Below are positions 17,669 through 27,477 of a stretch of 64,000 nucleotides of DNA, piece after piece. Source of the DNA: Pectobacterium cacticida (GTDB lineage: Bacteria; Pseudomonadota; Gammaproteobacteria; Enterobacterales; Enterobacteriaceae). Under the pieces are notes generated by a model. It saw nothing but the letters and a program-made list of their open reading frames with translations. It was not told the DNA's origin and did no database searches. Each line of letters opens with the position of its first letter. The stretch's first letter is position 1. Both the position numbers and the translations under genes were made by a program. Where the stretch lies: the NCBI RefSeq assembly GCF_036885195.1, contig NZ_CP133656.1:4052585-4116584 (forward strand). Reading direction: 5' to 3'.

Positions 17669-18555
17669 TGGCGACCTTAGGTATAGAACAAGAAACCGCA
17701 CTGGCGCGTTCGCGGCGTAAAATGCAGGCCTGGCGTCGACAGAAAAACCGTATTGCACTGTGTCTATCCATGTCTACGATGGCTTTCGGTCTGTTCTGGC
17801 TGATCTGGATTCTGGTTTCTACCATCACCCGCGGCTTTGATGGTATGTCGTTGGCGCTGTTTACCGAGATGACGCCGCCGCCAAATACGGCGGGTGGTGG
17901 TCTGGCGAATGCCATCGTCGGGAGCGGGTTGTTAATTTTATGGGCGACGCTGCTGGGGACGCCGTTGGGCGTTATGGCCGGTATCTATCTGGCGGAATAT
18001 GGCCGTAAATCCTGGATTGCCGAAGTGACCCGTTTCATCAACGACATCTTGTTGTCAGCACCTTCCATTGTGGTGGGCCTGTTTGTCTATACCCTTGTGG
18101 TGACAAAGATGCAGCATTTCTCCGGCTGGGCGGGCGTGATTGCGTTAGCGCTATTGCAGGTGCCGATAGTGATTCGTACCACGGAAAATATGCTCAAACT
18201 GGTGCCGGATAGTTTGCGAGAAGCGGCTTACGCGCTGGGGACACCGAAATGGAAAATGATTTCTGCGATTACGCTGAAAGCTTCCGTATCCGGCATTATC
18301 ACCGGAATATTGTTGGCCATCGCGCGTATCGCCGGGGAAACCGCGCCATTGCTGTTTACATCGTTGTCGAATCAGTTCTGGAGTACGGATCTGATGCATC
18401 CTATTGCTAACCTGCCAGTCACTATCTTTAAGTTCGCCATGAGTCCGTTTGTCGAGTGGCAACAGTTGGCCTGGGCGGGGGTATTGCTGATTACGCTGTG
18501 CGTTCTGTTACTCAATATCTTAGCGCGTGTTATTTTCTCGGCGAAGAAACATTAG
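17668..18555 (+). CDS. pstA: Phosphate ABC transporter permease
   Basis: This 295-residue partner permease of PstC has an N-terminal basic segment, a first membrane helix near residues 30-50, and the ABC-interacting loop EAAYALGTPKWKMISAITLKA. GETAPLLFTSLSNQFW is typical of PstA. It starts inside the pstC stop codon. A 101-bp gap separates it from pstB. Confidence 0.97.
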   Translation: MATLGIEQETALARSRRKMQAWRRQKNRIALCLSMSTMAFGLFWLIWILVSTITRGFDGMSLALFTEMTPPPNTAGGGLANAIVGSGLLILWATLLGTPLGVMAGIYLAEYGRKSWIAEVTRFINDILLSAPSIVVGLFVYTLVVTKMQHFSGWAGVIALALLQVPIVIRTTENMLKLVPDSLREAAYALGTPKWKMISAITLKASVSGIITGILLAIARIAGETAPLLFTSLSNQFWSTDLMHPIANLPVTIFKFAMSPFVEWQQLAWAGVLLITLCVLLLNILARVIFSAKKH

Positions 18556-18656
18556 GTTGCTGAAAAAGCAGTTTGCTAAAAATCGTTCTTTTCTGGGAAA
18601 CGTTAAACAAATTCAAGGCGTTGCCCGACAGCGCCAGGTAAAAGAGAGAAGTCTTG

Positions 18657-19430
18657 ATGAGTATGGCTACTGAGACATCCTACAAAATTCAGGTTCGCGA
18701 TCTGAATTTTTATTACGGAAAATACCATGCGCTGAAAAACATCACGCTGGATATTGCTGCGAATCAGGTTACTGCGTTTATCGGCCCGTCTGGCTGTGGT
18801 AAATCCACGCTGCTGCGCACCCTGAATAAAATGTATCAGCTTTATCCTGAACAGCGCGCGGAAGGCGATATTCTGTTGGATGGCAATAACATTCTAACGG
18901 ATAAGCAAGATATTTCTCTGCTGCGGGCGAAGGTGGGAATGGTTTTTCAGAAGCCGACGCCGTTTCCGATGTCCATTTACGATAACATCGCGTTTGGCGT
19001 CCGTCTGTTTGAGAAATTGTCTCGTGCCGACATGGATGAACGTGTTCAGTGGGCGCTGACTAAAGCGGCACTGTGGCAAGAGACCAAAGACAAACTGCAC
19101 CAGAGCGGCTATAGCCTGTCTGGCGGTCAACAGCAACGTTTATGCATTGCGCGCGGCATTGCGATTCGCCCGGATGTGTTGCTGCTGGATGAACCCTGCT
19201 CTGCTCTTGACCCGATTTCTACTAGCCGCATTGAAGAGCTGATTTCCGAGCTGAAAAAAGATTACACCGTGGTTATTGTTACGCACAACATGCAGCAGGC
19301 GGCGCGTTGTTCCGATCATACGGCGTTTATGTATTTGGGTGAGCTGATTGAGTTCAGCGATACTGATACCCTGTTTACTGCTCCGCGGCAGAAACAGACT
19401 GAAGATTACATCACCGGTCGTTACGGTTGA
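18657..19430 (+). CDS. pstB: Phosphate ABC transporter ATPase
   Basis: This 257-residue cytoplasmic ATPase energises phosphate import. Walker A is GPSGCGKS at 43-50, the Q-loop is VFQKPTPFPMSIYDN, the ABC signature is LSGGQQQR and Walker B is VLLLDEPCSALDP, then the switch His in VTHNMQQAARC. ATG 18657 gives the E. coli length; the in-frame TTG just before it is unlikely. phoU follows 12 bp later. Confidence 0.98.
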   Translation: MSMATETSYKIQVRDLNFYYGKYHALKNITLDIAANQVTAFIGPSGCGKSTLLRTLNKMYQLYPEQRAEGDILLDGNNILTDKQDISLLRAKVGMVFQKPTPFPMSIYDNIAFGVRLFEKLSRADMDERVQWALTKAALWQETKDKLHQSGYSLSGGQQQRLCIARGIAIRPDVLLLDEPCSALDPISTSRIEELISELKKDYTVVIVTHNMQQAARCSDHTAFMYLGELIEFSDTDTLFTAPRQKQTEDYITGRYG

Positions 19431-19442
19431 TTAGGAAGCATC

Positions 19443-20171
19443 ATGGATAATCTGAATCTGAACAAACACATCTCCGGTCAGTTTAATGCCGAATTGGAAC
19501 ATATCCGTACCCAGGTTCTGACGATGGGCGGGCTGGTGGAGCAACAACTGAGTAACGCAATTACCGCGATGCACAATCAGGATGCGGAGCTGGCTCAGCA
19601 GGTCATTGAAGGTGACGATGACGTTAACATGATGGAAGTGGCCATCGATGAAGCCTGCGTGCGCATTATTGCGAAACGCCAGCCTACCGCCAGCGACTTG
19701 CGTCTGGTGATGGCGATCATCAAAACCATTTCTGAATTAGAACGTATCGGCGATGTGGCGGATAAAATCTGTCGCACCGCATTGGAGAAGTTCTCCCATC
19801 AGCATCAGCCGCTGTTAGTGAGCCTGGAATCCTTGGGGCGTCACACCGTGCAAATGCTGCATGATGTACTAGATGCTTTTGCTCGTATGGATCTGGATGA
19901 AGCGATTCGTATTTATCGCGAAGATAAGAAAGTGGATAAAGAGTACGAAGGCATTGTGCGCCAATTGATGACGCACATGATGGAAGACTCTCGCACTATC
20001 CCCAGCGTATTGACCGCGTTGTTCTGTGCTCGCTCTATTGAGCGTATCGGCGACCGCTGTCAGAATATTTGTGAATTTATCTTCTACTTCGTCAAGGGAC
20101 ATGATTTCCGTCATCTTCGTGGTGATGCGTTGGAAAAACTGCTGGTGCAGAAAGATAAGAAAGCGGAATAG
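19443..20171 (+). CDS. phoU: Phosphate-signalling regulator PhoU
   Basis: This 242-residue all-helical protein is made of two similar three-helix bundles, each with a conserved E/D-rich metal motif (LERIGDVADKICR near 100 and IERIGDRCQNICEF near 200). PhoU links PstSCAB to the sensor PhoR and keeps the Pho regulon off when phosphate is plentiful. It is the last gene of the operon and is followed within 19 bp by a terminator. Confidence 0.98.
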   Translation: MDNLNLNKHISGQFNAELEHIRTQVLTMGGLVEQQLSNAITAMHNQDAELAQQVIEGDDDVNMMEVAIDEACVRIIAKRQPTASDLRLVMAIIKTISELERIGDVADKICRTALEKFSHQHQPLLVSLESLGRHTVQMLHDVLDAFARMDLDEAIRIYREDKKVDKEYEGIVRQLMTHMMEDSRTIPSVLTALFCARSIERIGDRCQNICEFIFYFVKGHDFRHLRGDALEKLLVQKDKKAE

Positions 20172-20189
20172 TCAATCTGCGTTCAATAT

Positions 20190-20223
20190 AACACTCACGC
20201 CCTGCAAGCAGGGCGTGAGTGTT
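20190..20223. terminator. Terminator of the pst-phoU operon
   Basis: AACACTCACGCCCTG (20190-20204) and CAGGGCGTGAGTGTT (20209-20223) form a perfect 15-bp stem with loop CAAG, followed by ATTAAT. The T-run is short, but the stem is very stable. The gene-free stretch after it (20224-20509) holds only the promoter region of the next operon. Confidence 0.88.
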
Positions 20224-20509
20224 ATTAATCTAAAATTTTCTAGCACGGTGATCCGTGTCTGCTTTTTCATAGTGCAGTGTTAGCCTGGTATGCACTATTG
20301 ACGTACCGAGAATCGCAAAGAAATACTTATCGTAGACCCCGATCGTGTTATTTATTGATGCCCAGTATTCAAAAATAAAGCACGCCACGACTACGGTTTC
20401 TCCTTTTTAGAAAGGCATCCCCTAAAATCAGTAAAGATATAAACCGACGATTGGCTTCAGTCTTGCAATAAATACCTGGTGTCTTTTCACTGATGGTATG
20501 GAGAATAGC

Positions 20510-22051
20510 ATGATGCATTCCCTAGCAAGACTGATAAATAAATATACCTTATCCGTATTACTAATGAGTTTCGCCTCACAGAGTTATGCGGGAAAACAGA
20601 ACGACACGTTAGTTTATGCCTCGGATAACGAGGTAGAAAATGTTAGCCCCTATCACAACACGCTCCGTGAGGGCGTCATTATTTCGAATTTGGTTTGGGA
20701 TCGCCTTATTTATCGCGATCCCAAAACGGGAGAATATAAACCCCAATTAGCCGCAAGTTGGGCGTGGGATTCACCGAAAATATTGGTTCTGCACCTACGT
20801 AAAGGCATTAAATTTCACAACGGCGATGATTTTACCGCAGACGATGTAATTTATACGTTTAATAATATTGCCGGGAATAATACCGGATCGGTAATGCCGC
20901 AGAGTGTTAACTGGATTAAAGAAACGGAAAAGGTAGATGACTATACCGTAAAGTTGCATCTGGCCAAGCCTTTCCCCGCGGCGTTGGAGTATTTATCCGG
21001 TCCGACGCCGATTCTTCCGGCTAAATATTTTCAGCAGGTTAAATTAGCCGGTTTCAGCAAGGCGCCGATAGGCACCGGACCTTACAAAATAACCAGCGTG
21101 ACGCCGGGTCAGGGGGTCACAATGGAAAAGAATCCCGATTACTTCAAAGAAAGTCCGATCGGGCAACCCAAAATCGGCAAGCTGAAATTTGTGGTTATCC
21201 GCGATCCGGAAACGCGGCTGGCGCAGTTGATGACTGGGCAGGTCGACTGGATCTGGCGCGTGTCAGCGGACCAAATGCCGTCACTGGAGGCGATGCCGAA
21301 CATCACGGTAAAAAGTGGCGAAACCATGCGGGTCGGTTTCCTGGCGCTGAATATTAACGCCAGCGGAGCGGGAGGGGCGCCATTAAAAGATTTGCGTGTT
21401 CGTCAGGCGATAAACTACGCCATTAACCGTAAAGGGATTGTCGATAACCTGGTGCAAGGAGGGAGCCAGCCAGTTTATTCCGCCTGTTTCCATGCTCAGA
21501 CAGCGTGTAATACCAGCAAGGTTATCCAGTACGATTACAACCCGGAAAAAGCGAAACAATTGCTCGCCGAGGCGGGCTATCCCGATGGGTTCGATACCGA
21601 TATCTGGGCTTACCGTGAGCGTGATTACGCGGAAGCGATTATTGGCGACCTGCGCAAAGTCGGCATTCGCGCCCGCCTGCACTATGTACAGTACCAGGTG
21701 ATGTCCGCCGATTTGATCTCAGGTAAAGCGCCGATAGGGATCCGCACCTGGGGATCGTATTCCATCAATGACGCTTCTGCGTTCGTTACGCCCTACTTTG
21801 GTGGCAAAGGCGACGACATATGGAAAGATGCCGACGTCACCAGCATGTTGGAAAAAGCCGACCAAAGCATCGATCCAAACGTTCGCAGCGCGCAATATGC
21901 CGATTTATTGGGCCGTATTTCCTCTCAGGCCTATCTGGCGCCGCTGTTCTCCTACTCAACAAACTATGCGTTTACCTCCGATCTGAACTTCGATAGCTGG
22001 CCGGATGAGCTGCCGCGTTTTGCCATGGCTAGCTGGAAGGATACCCAATAG
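20510..22051 (+). CDS. Peptide ABC transporter substrate-binding protein (family 5)
   Basis: This is a DppA/OppA-type periplasmic binding protein of about 513 residues. The signal peptide ends YTLSVLLMSFASQSYAG, followed by the family motif DNEVENVSPYHNT and the SBP_bac_5 run LAKPFPAALEYLSGPTPILP. ATG 20510 is preferred to ATG 20498 because GGAG at 20500-20503 is correctly spaced for it. It heads a cluster with two permeases, two ATPases and a peptidase. Peptide import is known for the family; the exact substrate is unknown. Confidence 0.88.
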   Translation: MMHSLARLINKYTLSVLLMSFASQSYAGKQNDTLVYASDNEVENVSPYHNTLREGVIISNLVWDRLIYRDPKTGEYKPQLAASWAWDSPKILVLHLRKGIKFHNGDDFTADDVIYTFNNIAGNNTGSVMPQSVNWIKETEKVDDYTVKLHLAKPFPAALEYLSGPTPILPAKYFQQVKLAGFSKAPIGTGPYKITSVTPGQGVTMEKNPDYFKESPIGQPKIGKLKFVVIRDPETRLAQLMTGQVDWIWRVSADQMPSLEAMPNITVKSGETMRVGFLALNINASGAGGAPLKDLRVRQAINYAINRKGIVDNLVQGGSQPVYSACFHAQTACNTSKVIQYDYNPEKAKQLLAEAGYPDGFDTDIWAYRERDYAEAIIGDLRKVGIRARLHYVQYQVMSADLISGKAPIGIRTWGSYSINDASAFVTPYFGGKGDDIWKDADVTSMLEKADQSIDPNVRSAQYADLLGRISSQAYLAPLFSYSTNYAFTSDLNFDSWPDELPRFAMASWKDTQ

Positions 22052-22052
22052 A

Positions 22053-22153
22053 TTTCAAGTTGCAGGAAGGCGGCAACCGAGGGAATCCCCAAGAGCTTAC
22101 ACCAGTAAGTGATTGGGGTGAGTAAGGGCAGCCAACGCATCTGCGGCTTGAAA
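22053..22153. repeat. Palindromic intercistronic repeat, 101 bp
   Basis: TTTCAAGTTGCAG at 22053-22065 and CTGCGGCTTGAAA at 22141-22153 are inverted ends matching at 11 of 13 positions. Inside, CTTAC-ACCA-GTAAG and CCCCAA/TTGGGG arms can fold. It begins two bases after the stop of the binding-protein gene, inside the operon. I recognise the type as a dispersed enterobacterial intergenic repeat, from memory only. In RNA it could protect the upstream message or reduce read-through. Confidence 0.7.
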
Positions 22154-22241
22154 GATGACGGGTATAAAATGTTGCCGGGGAATCAATCAGCGCATTGGTT
22201 CCCGGTTCCCTCTGGCATCTGATGATAACGAGGAACTGGTC

Positions 22242-23159
22242 ATGATTGTCTATATATTACAGCGGCTTCTGGTGGCGCTGGCGGTGTTGTTTACCGTTGC
22301 CGTCATCAGTTTCTCCCTCTTGAACCTTTCCGGCGATTTGGCCGCCGCCATTGCCGGGCCGGACGCCTCAGCCGATGTCATTGAAAGTATTCGGGTTCAA
22401 CACGGGCTGGACCAGCCATTAACCACGCAGTTCATGCACTGGATGTGGGCGGCGCTACATCTCGATTTCGGGCGCTCTTTCTATTTTGAAAATACGGTTA
22501 TGGAGCTAATTGGTCAGAGAATGCCGGTGACGCTCAAGCTGGGCGTAGTTTCTCTGCTGCTGGCGCTGGTAGTGGCGATTCCGCTTGGCGTATTGGCGGC
22601 GGTATTTCGTGATACCTGGATTGACCGATGCGCCATTTTTATCTCGGTTATTGGCCAGGCCATGCCGAATTTCTGGTTTGCCCTGATCCTGATTCTTATC
22701 TTTGCCGTTGGGCTCAAGTGGGTGCCAGTGGCAGGGAATACGAGCTGGCATAACTTTGTATTGCCAGCGGTGGCGTTGGGCTATTACGCGATGCCGTCAC
22801 TGATGCGGCTGACCCGCTCCGGGATGCTGGATGTGCTGGGTTCGGATTATATCCGCACCGCGCGGGCGAAAGGGTTGAGCGCCTTTAACGTGATTGTTAA
22901 GCACGGTTTGCGTAACGCCATTATTCCTGTGGTAGCGCTGGCGACGGTTGAACTGGGCTTTATGTTGGGCGGGTCGGTGGTCATTGAATCTATCTTCGCG
23001 CTACAGGGATTAGGGCAACTGGCGTGGGACTCCATCTCCCGAAATGATTTTCCGGTGGTGCAGGCCATCGTATTGATTATTTCCGTGTTTTATATCGGGC
23101 TGACATTTTTGGCGGATGTGCTTAATGCGGCGTTAGATCCGCGCTTACGTACCCAATGA
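22242..23159 (+). CDS. Peptide ABC transporter permease (DppB type)
   Basis: This 305-residue inner-membrane permease starts at ATG 22242 (MIVYILQRLLVALAVLF), preceded by AACGAGGAACT; a longer in-frame reading from 22155 would put repeat-derived sequence ahead of it. The classical DppB start YILQRLL and the EAA-type loop YIRTARAKGLSAFNVIVKHGLRNA near residue 205 are present. Six membrane helices are expected. It is followed after 9 bp by the partner permease. Confidence 0.93.
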   Translation: MIVYILQRLLVALAVLFTVAVISFSLLNLSGDLAAAIAGPDASADVIESIRVQHGLDQPLTTQFMHWMWAALHLDFGRSFYFENTVMELIGQRMPVTLKLGVVSLLLALVVAIPLGVLAAVFRDTWIDRCAIFISVIGQAMPNFWFALILILIFAVGLKWVPVAGNTSWHNFVLPAVALGYYAMPSLMRLTRSGMLDVLGSDYIRTARAKGLSAFNVIVKHGLRNAIIPVVALATVELGFMLGGSVVIESIFALQGLGQLAWDSISRNDFPVVQAIVLIISVFYIGLTFLADVLNAALDPRLRTQ

Positions 23160-23168
23160 GGAGCAGCC

Positions 23169-24101
23169 ATGAAAACTTCATCATCACTTTCTTCAACGTT
23201 AGCGGCGAAAGCGCCGGTGCTTGAATCAGGGCTGACACCGAAACCGACGTGTCTGCGGCGTGGACTGACGGCCATTCTGGGTCATCACAGCATGACGCTG
23301 GGGCTGATTATTCTCGCTGTCATTATGGTGGCGGCGATCTTCGCTCCGTTTATCAGCCCGCACGATCCCTATGCGCAGGACGTCAGCCAGCGTTTGATAC
23401 CGCCGGTCTGGCACGAGAAAGGAAGCTGGGATCACCTATTGGGCACCGACAAGCTGGGGCGTGATTACCTAAGCCGCTTGCTGTACGGCGCGCGCGTCTC
23501 CCTGATTATCGGGCTGGTCGCCGTGGTGGTCTCCGGGTTTATCGGTGTCACCTTGGGGGTACTGGCGGGCTACTTCGGCGGGCGCGTCGATGCTGTCGTC
23601 AGCTACATTCTGACCGTTCGTCTCTCCATGCCGGTAATTCTGGTGGCGCTGGCGACCGCTGCGTTGGTGGGCGGCTCGGTAAAGGTGGTTATCCTATTGC
23701 TCGGTTTACTCTTGTGGGACCGTTTTCTGATTGTTTCGCGATCGGTGACTCGTCAACTGCGTGAGGCTGAATTTATCGCAGCGGCCAGAACGCTGGGCGC
23801 ATCGTCGCTATTTATCATGCTGCGAGAAATCCTTCCCAACCTGATCGGGCCATTGACGGTAGTCGCGACGCTGGAAATTGCCCACGCCATTTTGCTGGAA
23901 GCCACGCTCTCCTTTCTTGGCTTGGGCGTTCAACCGCCGATGCCGTCCTGGGGGCTGATGATCGCCGAAGGTAAGGCTTATATGTTTTTTCAACCCTGGG
24001 TGATTCTGATTCCGGGCATTGTGTTGGCGATCGTCGTGTTGGGGATCAATCTGGTAGGCGATGGCCTACGTGATATCACCGCGCTGGACGGGCGTAACTG
24101 A
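23169..24101 (+). CDS. Peptide ABC transporter permease (DppC type)
   Basis: This 310-residue permease is the partner of the preceding one. It has a cytoplasmic N-terminal tail of about 40 residues, the DppC hallmark DPYAQDVSQRLIPP and LLGTDKLGRDYLSRLLYGARVSL in broken form near residue 95, and the coupling loop EFIAAARTLGASSLFIMLREILPN. The stop lies 10 bp before the next start, consistent with one operon. Confidence 0.93.
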   Translation: MKTSSSLSSTLAAKAPVLESGLTPKPTCLRRGLTAILGHHSMTLGLIILAVIMVAAIFAPFISPHDPYAQDVSQRLIPPVWHEKGSWDHLLGTDKLGRDYLSRLLYGARVSLIIGLVAVVVSGFIGVTLGVLAGYFGGRVDAVVSYILTVRLSMPVILVALATAALVGGSVKVVILLLGLLLWDRFLIVSRSVTRQLREAEFIAAARTLGASSLFIMLREILPNLIGPLTVVATLEIAHAILLEATLSFLGLGVQPPMPSWGLMIAEGKAYMFFQPWVILIPGIVLAIVVLGINLVGDGLRDITALDGRN

Positions 24102-24111
24102 GGAAATGGCC

Positions 24112-25101
24112 ATGACGAATGACATATTGCTGGATATAAAAAACCTGCGGGTCGCTCTGCCCACCTCCCAAGGGACGTTGCACGCGGTGCGGGGGATTGA
24201 TTTTTCGGTCAAGCGGGGGGAGATGCTGTGTCTGGTAGGCGAATCGGGCTGTGGTAAATCCATGACTTCGCTGGCGTTGATGGATTTACTGCCGCGTAAG
24301 GCGGTGCGTTCGGCGGACAGAATGCGTTTCAAGGGAATGGATTTACTGACGCTGCAAAAGCGGCAGATTACCGCGTTGCGCGGCGATCAAATATCGATGA
24401 TTTTCCAGGAGCCAATGACCTCGCTCAATCCATCTTTCACTTTGGGAAACCAGCTTTGTGAAACGCTGCTGGCGCACCGCAAGGTATCACAGGCCGAAGC
24501 CAGAGACAGGGCGGTGTATCTGATGGAGCGGGTGGGGATTCCAATGGCTTCCGCACGATTGAATCAGTATCCCCATCAACTTTCTGGCGGCCTGCGTCAG
24601 CGCATCATGATTGCCATGGCGCTGATGTGCGAGCCGGCGTTGATTATCGCCGATGAGCCCACTACCGCGCTGGACGTAACGATTCAGGCGCAGATTTTAC
24701 GGATGTTGCGCGAGCTTCAGCAGGAACTGGGTACGGCGGTGATTTTTATCACACACGATCTGGGCGTCGTGGCGCGTATCGCCGATCGGGTGGCGGTAAT
24801 GTATGCCGGACAGATTGTAGAAACCGCGCCGGTAAGAGCCTTGTTTACCCAGCCGCAACATCCCTATACCCGCGCATTACTCGACTGCATCCCCGTACAG
24901 GGGAAAACCGTGCCCGGCCAACCGTTGAAAGCGATCTCGGGCGTCGTGCCCAGCCTGATCGGCGAACAACAAGGCTGTGCGTTCAGCAATCGCTGTACCT
25001 ACTGTCGTGACGTTTGTCGCCAGGATGCGCCTTATGTGCATGTGACCCCCGACCATGAGGTGCGCTGCATTCGGGCGTTGAAGCCGGAGGAAGTCGCATG
25101 A
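24112..25101 (+). CDS. Peptide ABC transporter ATPase (DppD type)
   Basis: This 329-residue ATPase has Walker A GESGCGKS at 43-50, signature LSGGLRQR, Walker B LIIADEPTTALDV and switch THDLG. A C-terminal extension with four cysteines (CAFSNRCTYCRDVC, then EVRCIR) is the oligo_HPY/Fe-S-like tail of DppD/OppD proteins. ATG 24112 is chosen because GAGGAA sits 8 bp before it; an in-frame ATG is at 24106. Its stop overlaps the next gene's start (ATGA at 25098). Confidence 0.93.
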   Translation: MTNDILLDIKNLRVALPTSQGTLHAVRGIDFSVKRGEMLCLVGESGCGKSMTSLALMDLLPRKAVRSADRMRFKGMDLLTLQKRQITALRGDQISMIFQEPMTSLNPSFTLGNQLCETLLAHRKVSQAEARDRAVYLMERVGIPMASARLNQYPHQLSGGLRQRIMIAMALMCEPALIIADEPTTALDVTIQAQILRMLRELQQELGTAVIFITHDLGVVARIADRVAVMYAGQIVETAPVRALFTQPQHPYTRALLDCIPVQGKTVPGQPLKAISGVVPSLIGEQQGCAFSNRCTYCRDVCRQDAPYVHVTPDHEVRCIRALKPEEVA

Positions 25102-25970
25102 ACCGTCAAACGCATCAGGAACCTGGCCCTACGGCACTGCCGACGCATATTCCTGGCAACGATGATATCGCGCTGGAGCTATGTGCGCTGACCCGGGTGT
25201 TTCGCTTGAACCGCGGCCTATTTTCCCGTGCGGGCGAAATTCGCGCGGTCGATAACGTTTCTTTGCGCGTGCGTCGCGGTGAAACGCTTGGGTTAGTGGG
25301 CGAATCGGGGTGTGGAAAAAGTACGCTGGCAAAAATGCTGTTGGGATTGCTTGAACCCACGTCCGGTAATGTGTTGATCGAAGGGCGCGAGATTGACATC
25401 AGCCAGCGCAAAGAAATGGCTTCCCGCATTCAGCCTATTTTTCAGGATCCCTATTCCTCCCTGAATCCGCGGCGAACCGTCGCCAACATTGTGGAAGTCG
25501 CCCTGAACCTTCATGGCATCGGCACCCCGGATGAGAGAAAGGCGCGGGTTAAGGAGATGCTGGATGTGGTGGGGATGCCCGCCCGAACGCACAACCAGTA
25601 CCCCGGCCAGCTTTCAGGGGGGCAGCGTCAGCGGGTAGCGATTGCGCGGGCGCTGATTCTGCGGCCTGACATTCTGATTTGCGATGAACCCACATCGGCA
25701 CTGGATGTTTCCGTACAGGCGCAAATCCTCAATTTGCTGCTTGAACTCAAACAGGAATTCGGCCTCACCTATCTACTCATCAGCCATAACTTATCGGTGG
25801 TAGAACATTTGGTCGATCATGTGGCGGTTATGCAGCAGGGGACGATTGTCGAACAGGGAACGCGTGAACAGGTTTTTCACTCGCCGCAGCATTCGTATAC
25901 CCGATCGCTACTGGCGTCGGTACTGACGCCCGATCCGGAATTGGGTATTCCAGATATTGAACGGCATTAA
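25098..25970 (+). CDS. Peptide ABC transporter ATPase (DppF type)
   Basis: This 290-residue second ATPase of the importer has Walker A GESGCGKS at 68-75, Q-loop PIFQDPYSSLNPRRTV, signature LSGGQRQR and Walker B ILICDEPTSALDV. It lacks the long cysteine tail of DppF and ends soon after the SYTRSLLASVLTPDP stretch. It overlaps the upstream ATPase by 4 bp and is 25 bp from the peptidase gene. Confidence 0.93.
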   Translation: MNRQTHQEPGPTALPTHIPGNDDIALELCALTRVFRLNRGLFSRAGEIRAVDNVSLRVRRGETLGLVGESGCGKSTLAKMLLGLLEPTSGNVLIEGREIDISQRKEMASRIQPIFQDPYSSLNPRRTVANIVEVALNLHGIGTPDERKARVKEMLDVVGMPARTHNQYPGQLSGGQRQRVAIARALILRPDILICDEPTSALDVSVQAQILNLLLELKQEFGLTYLLISHNLSVVEHLVDHVAVMQQGTIVEQGTREQVFHSPQHSYTRSLLASVLTPDPELGIPDIERH

Positions 25971-25995
25971 CCCTTGGAAAGAGGATAGATGGACC

Positions 25996-27432
25996 ATGAC
26001 GCGTGAAGAGACGATTCAGGCAACCGTTGATTATTTTGCTTCAGGAGAATTCGCGCAGACGCTGGCGCGCCGCGTGGCGTTTCGTACGGAAAGCCAGAAC
26101 AAAGACAGTGGGCCGCTGCTCGCAGCTTATCTAACGGAGGAAATGATCCCGGCATTGCAGGCGTTATCATTTGAATGCCTGTTGGTTGAAAACCCGGTGA
26201 ATGAAAGGTGTCCTTTTTTGTTGGCCCGCCGTATTGAGCCTCAGGCGGCATTGACATTGTTGACCTACGGTCATGGCGACGTAGTGCGCGGATACGATGA
26301 ACAATGGCGTGAAGGATTATCGCCCTGGGATATGGTCAGGAGCGACAATCGCTGGTATGGCCGTGGAACGGCGGACAATAAAGGCCAACACACCATTAAT
26401 CTGGCGGCGCTGGAGCAGGTGTTGAAAGCGCGGGGTGGGCGATTAGGCTACAACGTGAAAATCATCCTGGAAATGGGGGAAGAGGACGGTTCGCCGGGGT
26501 TGAATGCGGTGTGTGAACAGTATCGTGACTGGCTGGCGGCCGATTTGTTCATCGCTTCGGATGGTCCTCGCGTTTCAGCCTCCCGGCCGACGCTGTTTCT
26601 CGGTTCTCGCGGGGTATTTAACTTTGAGCTTCAGCTAAATTTACGTGAGGGCGCTCACCACTCGGGTAACTGGGGAGGATTGTTGAGTAATCCGGGGATC
26701 AGACTGGCGCATGCCATTGCCAGTATGGTTGACGAACACGGGAAAATTTTAATTCCAGAGCTTCGTCCGCCGGCGCTCTCAGATAATCTGCGTCGCCTGT
26801 TGTCCGACATTGAATTGGGCGGCGGTGAGACGGATCCCGTCATCGATCCTAAATGGGGGGAACCGGGTTTGACGGCCGCCGAAAAGGTCTATGGCTGGAA
26901 CACGCTGGATGTATTGGCGTTCGTCACGGGGAACCCGGATAAGCCCGCTCACGCGATTCCACCGTGGGCAAAAGCGCATTGTCATATGCGTTATGTGGTG
27001 GGCTGCGACGTCGAAAATTTTACCCGCTATATTCGCCAGCATCTTGATGCCAACGGTTTTGACGATGTTGAGATAAGGAATGGCGCCAGCCACTATCAGG
27101 CTACCCGATTAAACCCCAACGATCCGTGGGTAGAATGGGGCGTGGCATCCATCAAACATTCGGTTGGCGCAAAAGCGGCCGTATTACCGAACTTTGGCGG
27201 TGGCTTACCTAATGCCTGCTTTTCGGAAACCCTGGGTTTACCGACGCTGTGGGTGCCTCATTCGTATCCGGCTTGCTCTCAGCATGCGCCGAATGAGCAT
27301 ATTTTGCTGGATATGACGCTGGAAGCACTGAAAATCATGACCGGACTGTTCTGGGATCTGGCTGAACAAGGGGCGGATATCGCCAATGCACGTTTGCGGA
27401 TGGAAAAACCGCCGTCGGTAGCGGCACTGTAA
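25996..27432 (+). CDS. M20-family metallopeptidase
   Basis: This 478-residue cytoplasmic zinc hydrolase of the ArgE/DapE/CPG2 family keeps all metal residues: H93 in YGHGDVV, D127 in GRGTADNKG, the EE pair at 162-163 in MGEEDGS, and an HAPNEH motif near the C-terminus. The dimerisation (lid) domain lies between about 200 and 350. The start ATG 25996 follows AGAGGA. Its place at the end of a peptide-import operon suggests it cleaves the imported peptide or acylated amino acid; the true substrate is unknown. Confidence 0.88.
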   Translation: MTREETIQATVDYFASGEFAQTLARRVAFRTESQNKDSGPLLAAYLTEEMIPALQALSFECLLVENPVNERCPFLLARRIEPQAALTLLTYGHGDVVRGYDEQWREGLSPWDMVRSDNRWYGRGTADNKGQHTINLAALEQVLKARGGRLGYNVKIILEMGEEDGSPGLNAVCEQYRDWLAADLFIASDGPRVSASRPTLFLGSRGVFNFELQLNLREGAHHSGNWGGLLSNPGIRLAHAIASMVDEHGKILIPELRPPALSDNLRRLLSDIELGGGETDPVIDPKWGEPGLTAAEKVYGWNTLDVLAFVTGNPDKPAHAIPPWAKAHCHMRYVVGCDVENFTRYIRQHLDANGFDDVEIRNGASHYQATRLNPNDPWVEWGVASIKHSVGAKAAVLPNFGGGLPNACFSETLGLPTLWVPHSYPACSQHAPNEHILLDMTLEALKIMTGLFWDLAEQGADIANARLRMEKPPSVAAL

Positions 27433-27477
27433 AAACGGATACCGTGTCTGTCGGTTAACACTTAGGCGGGGGATCGC

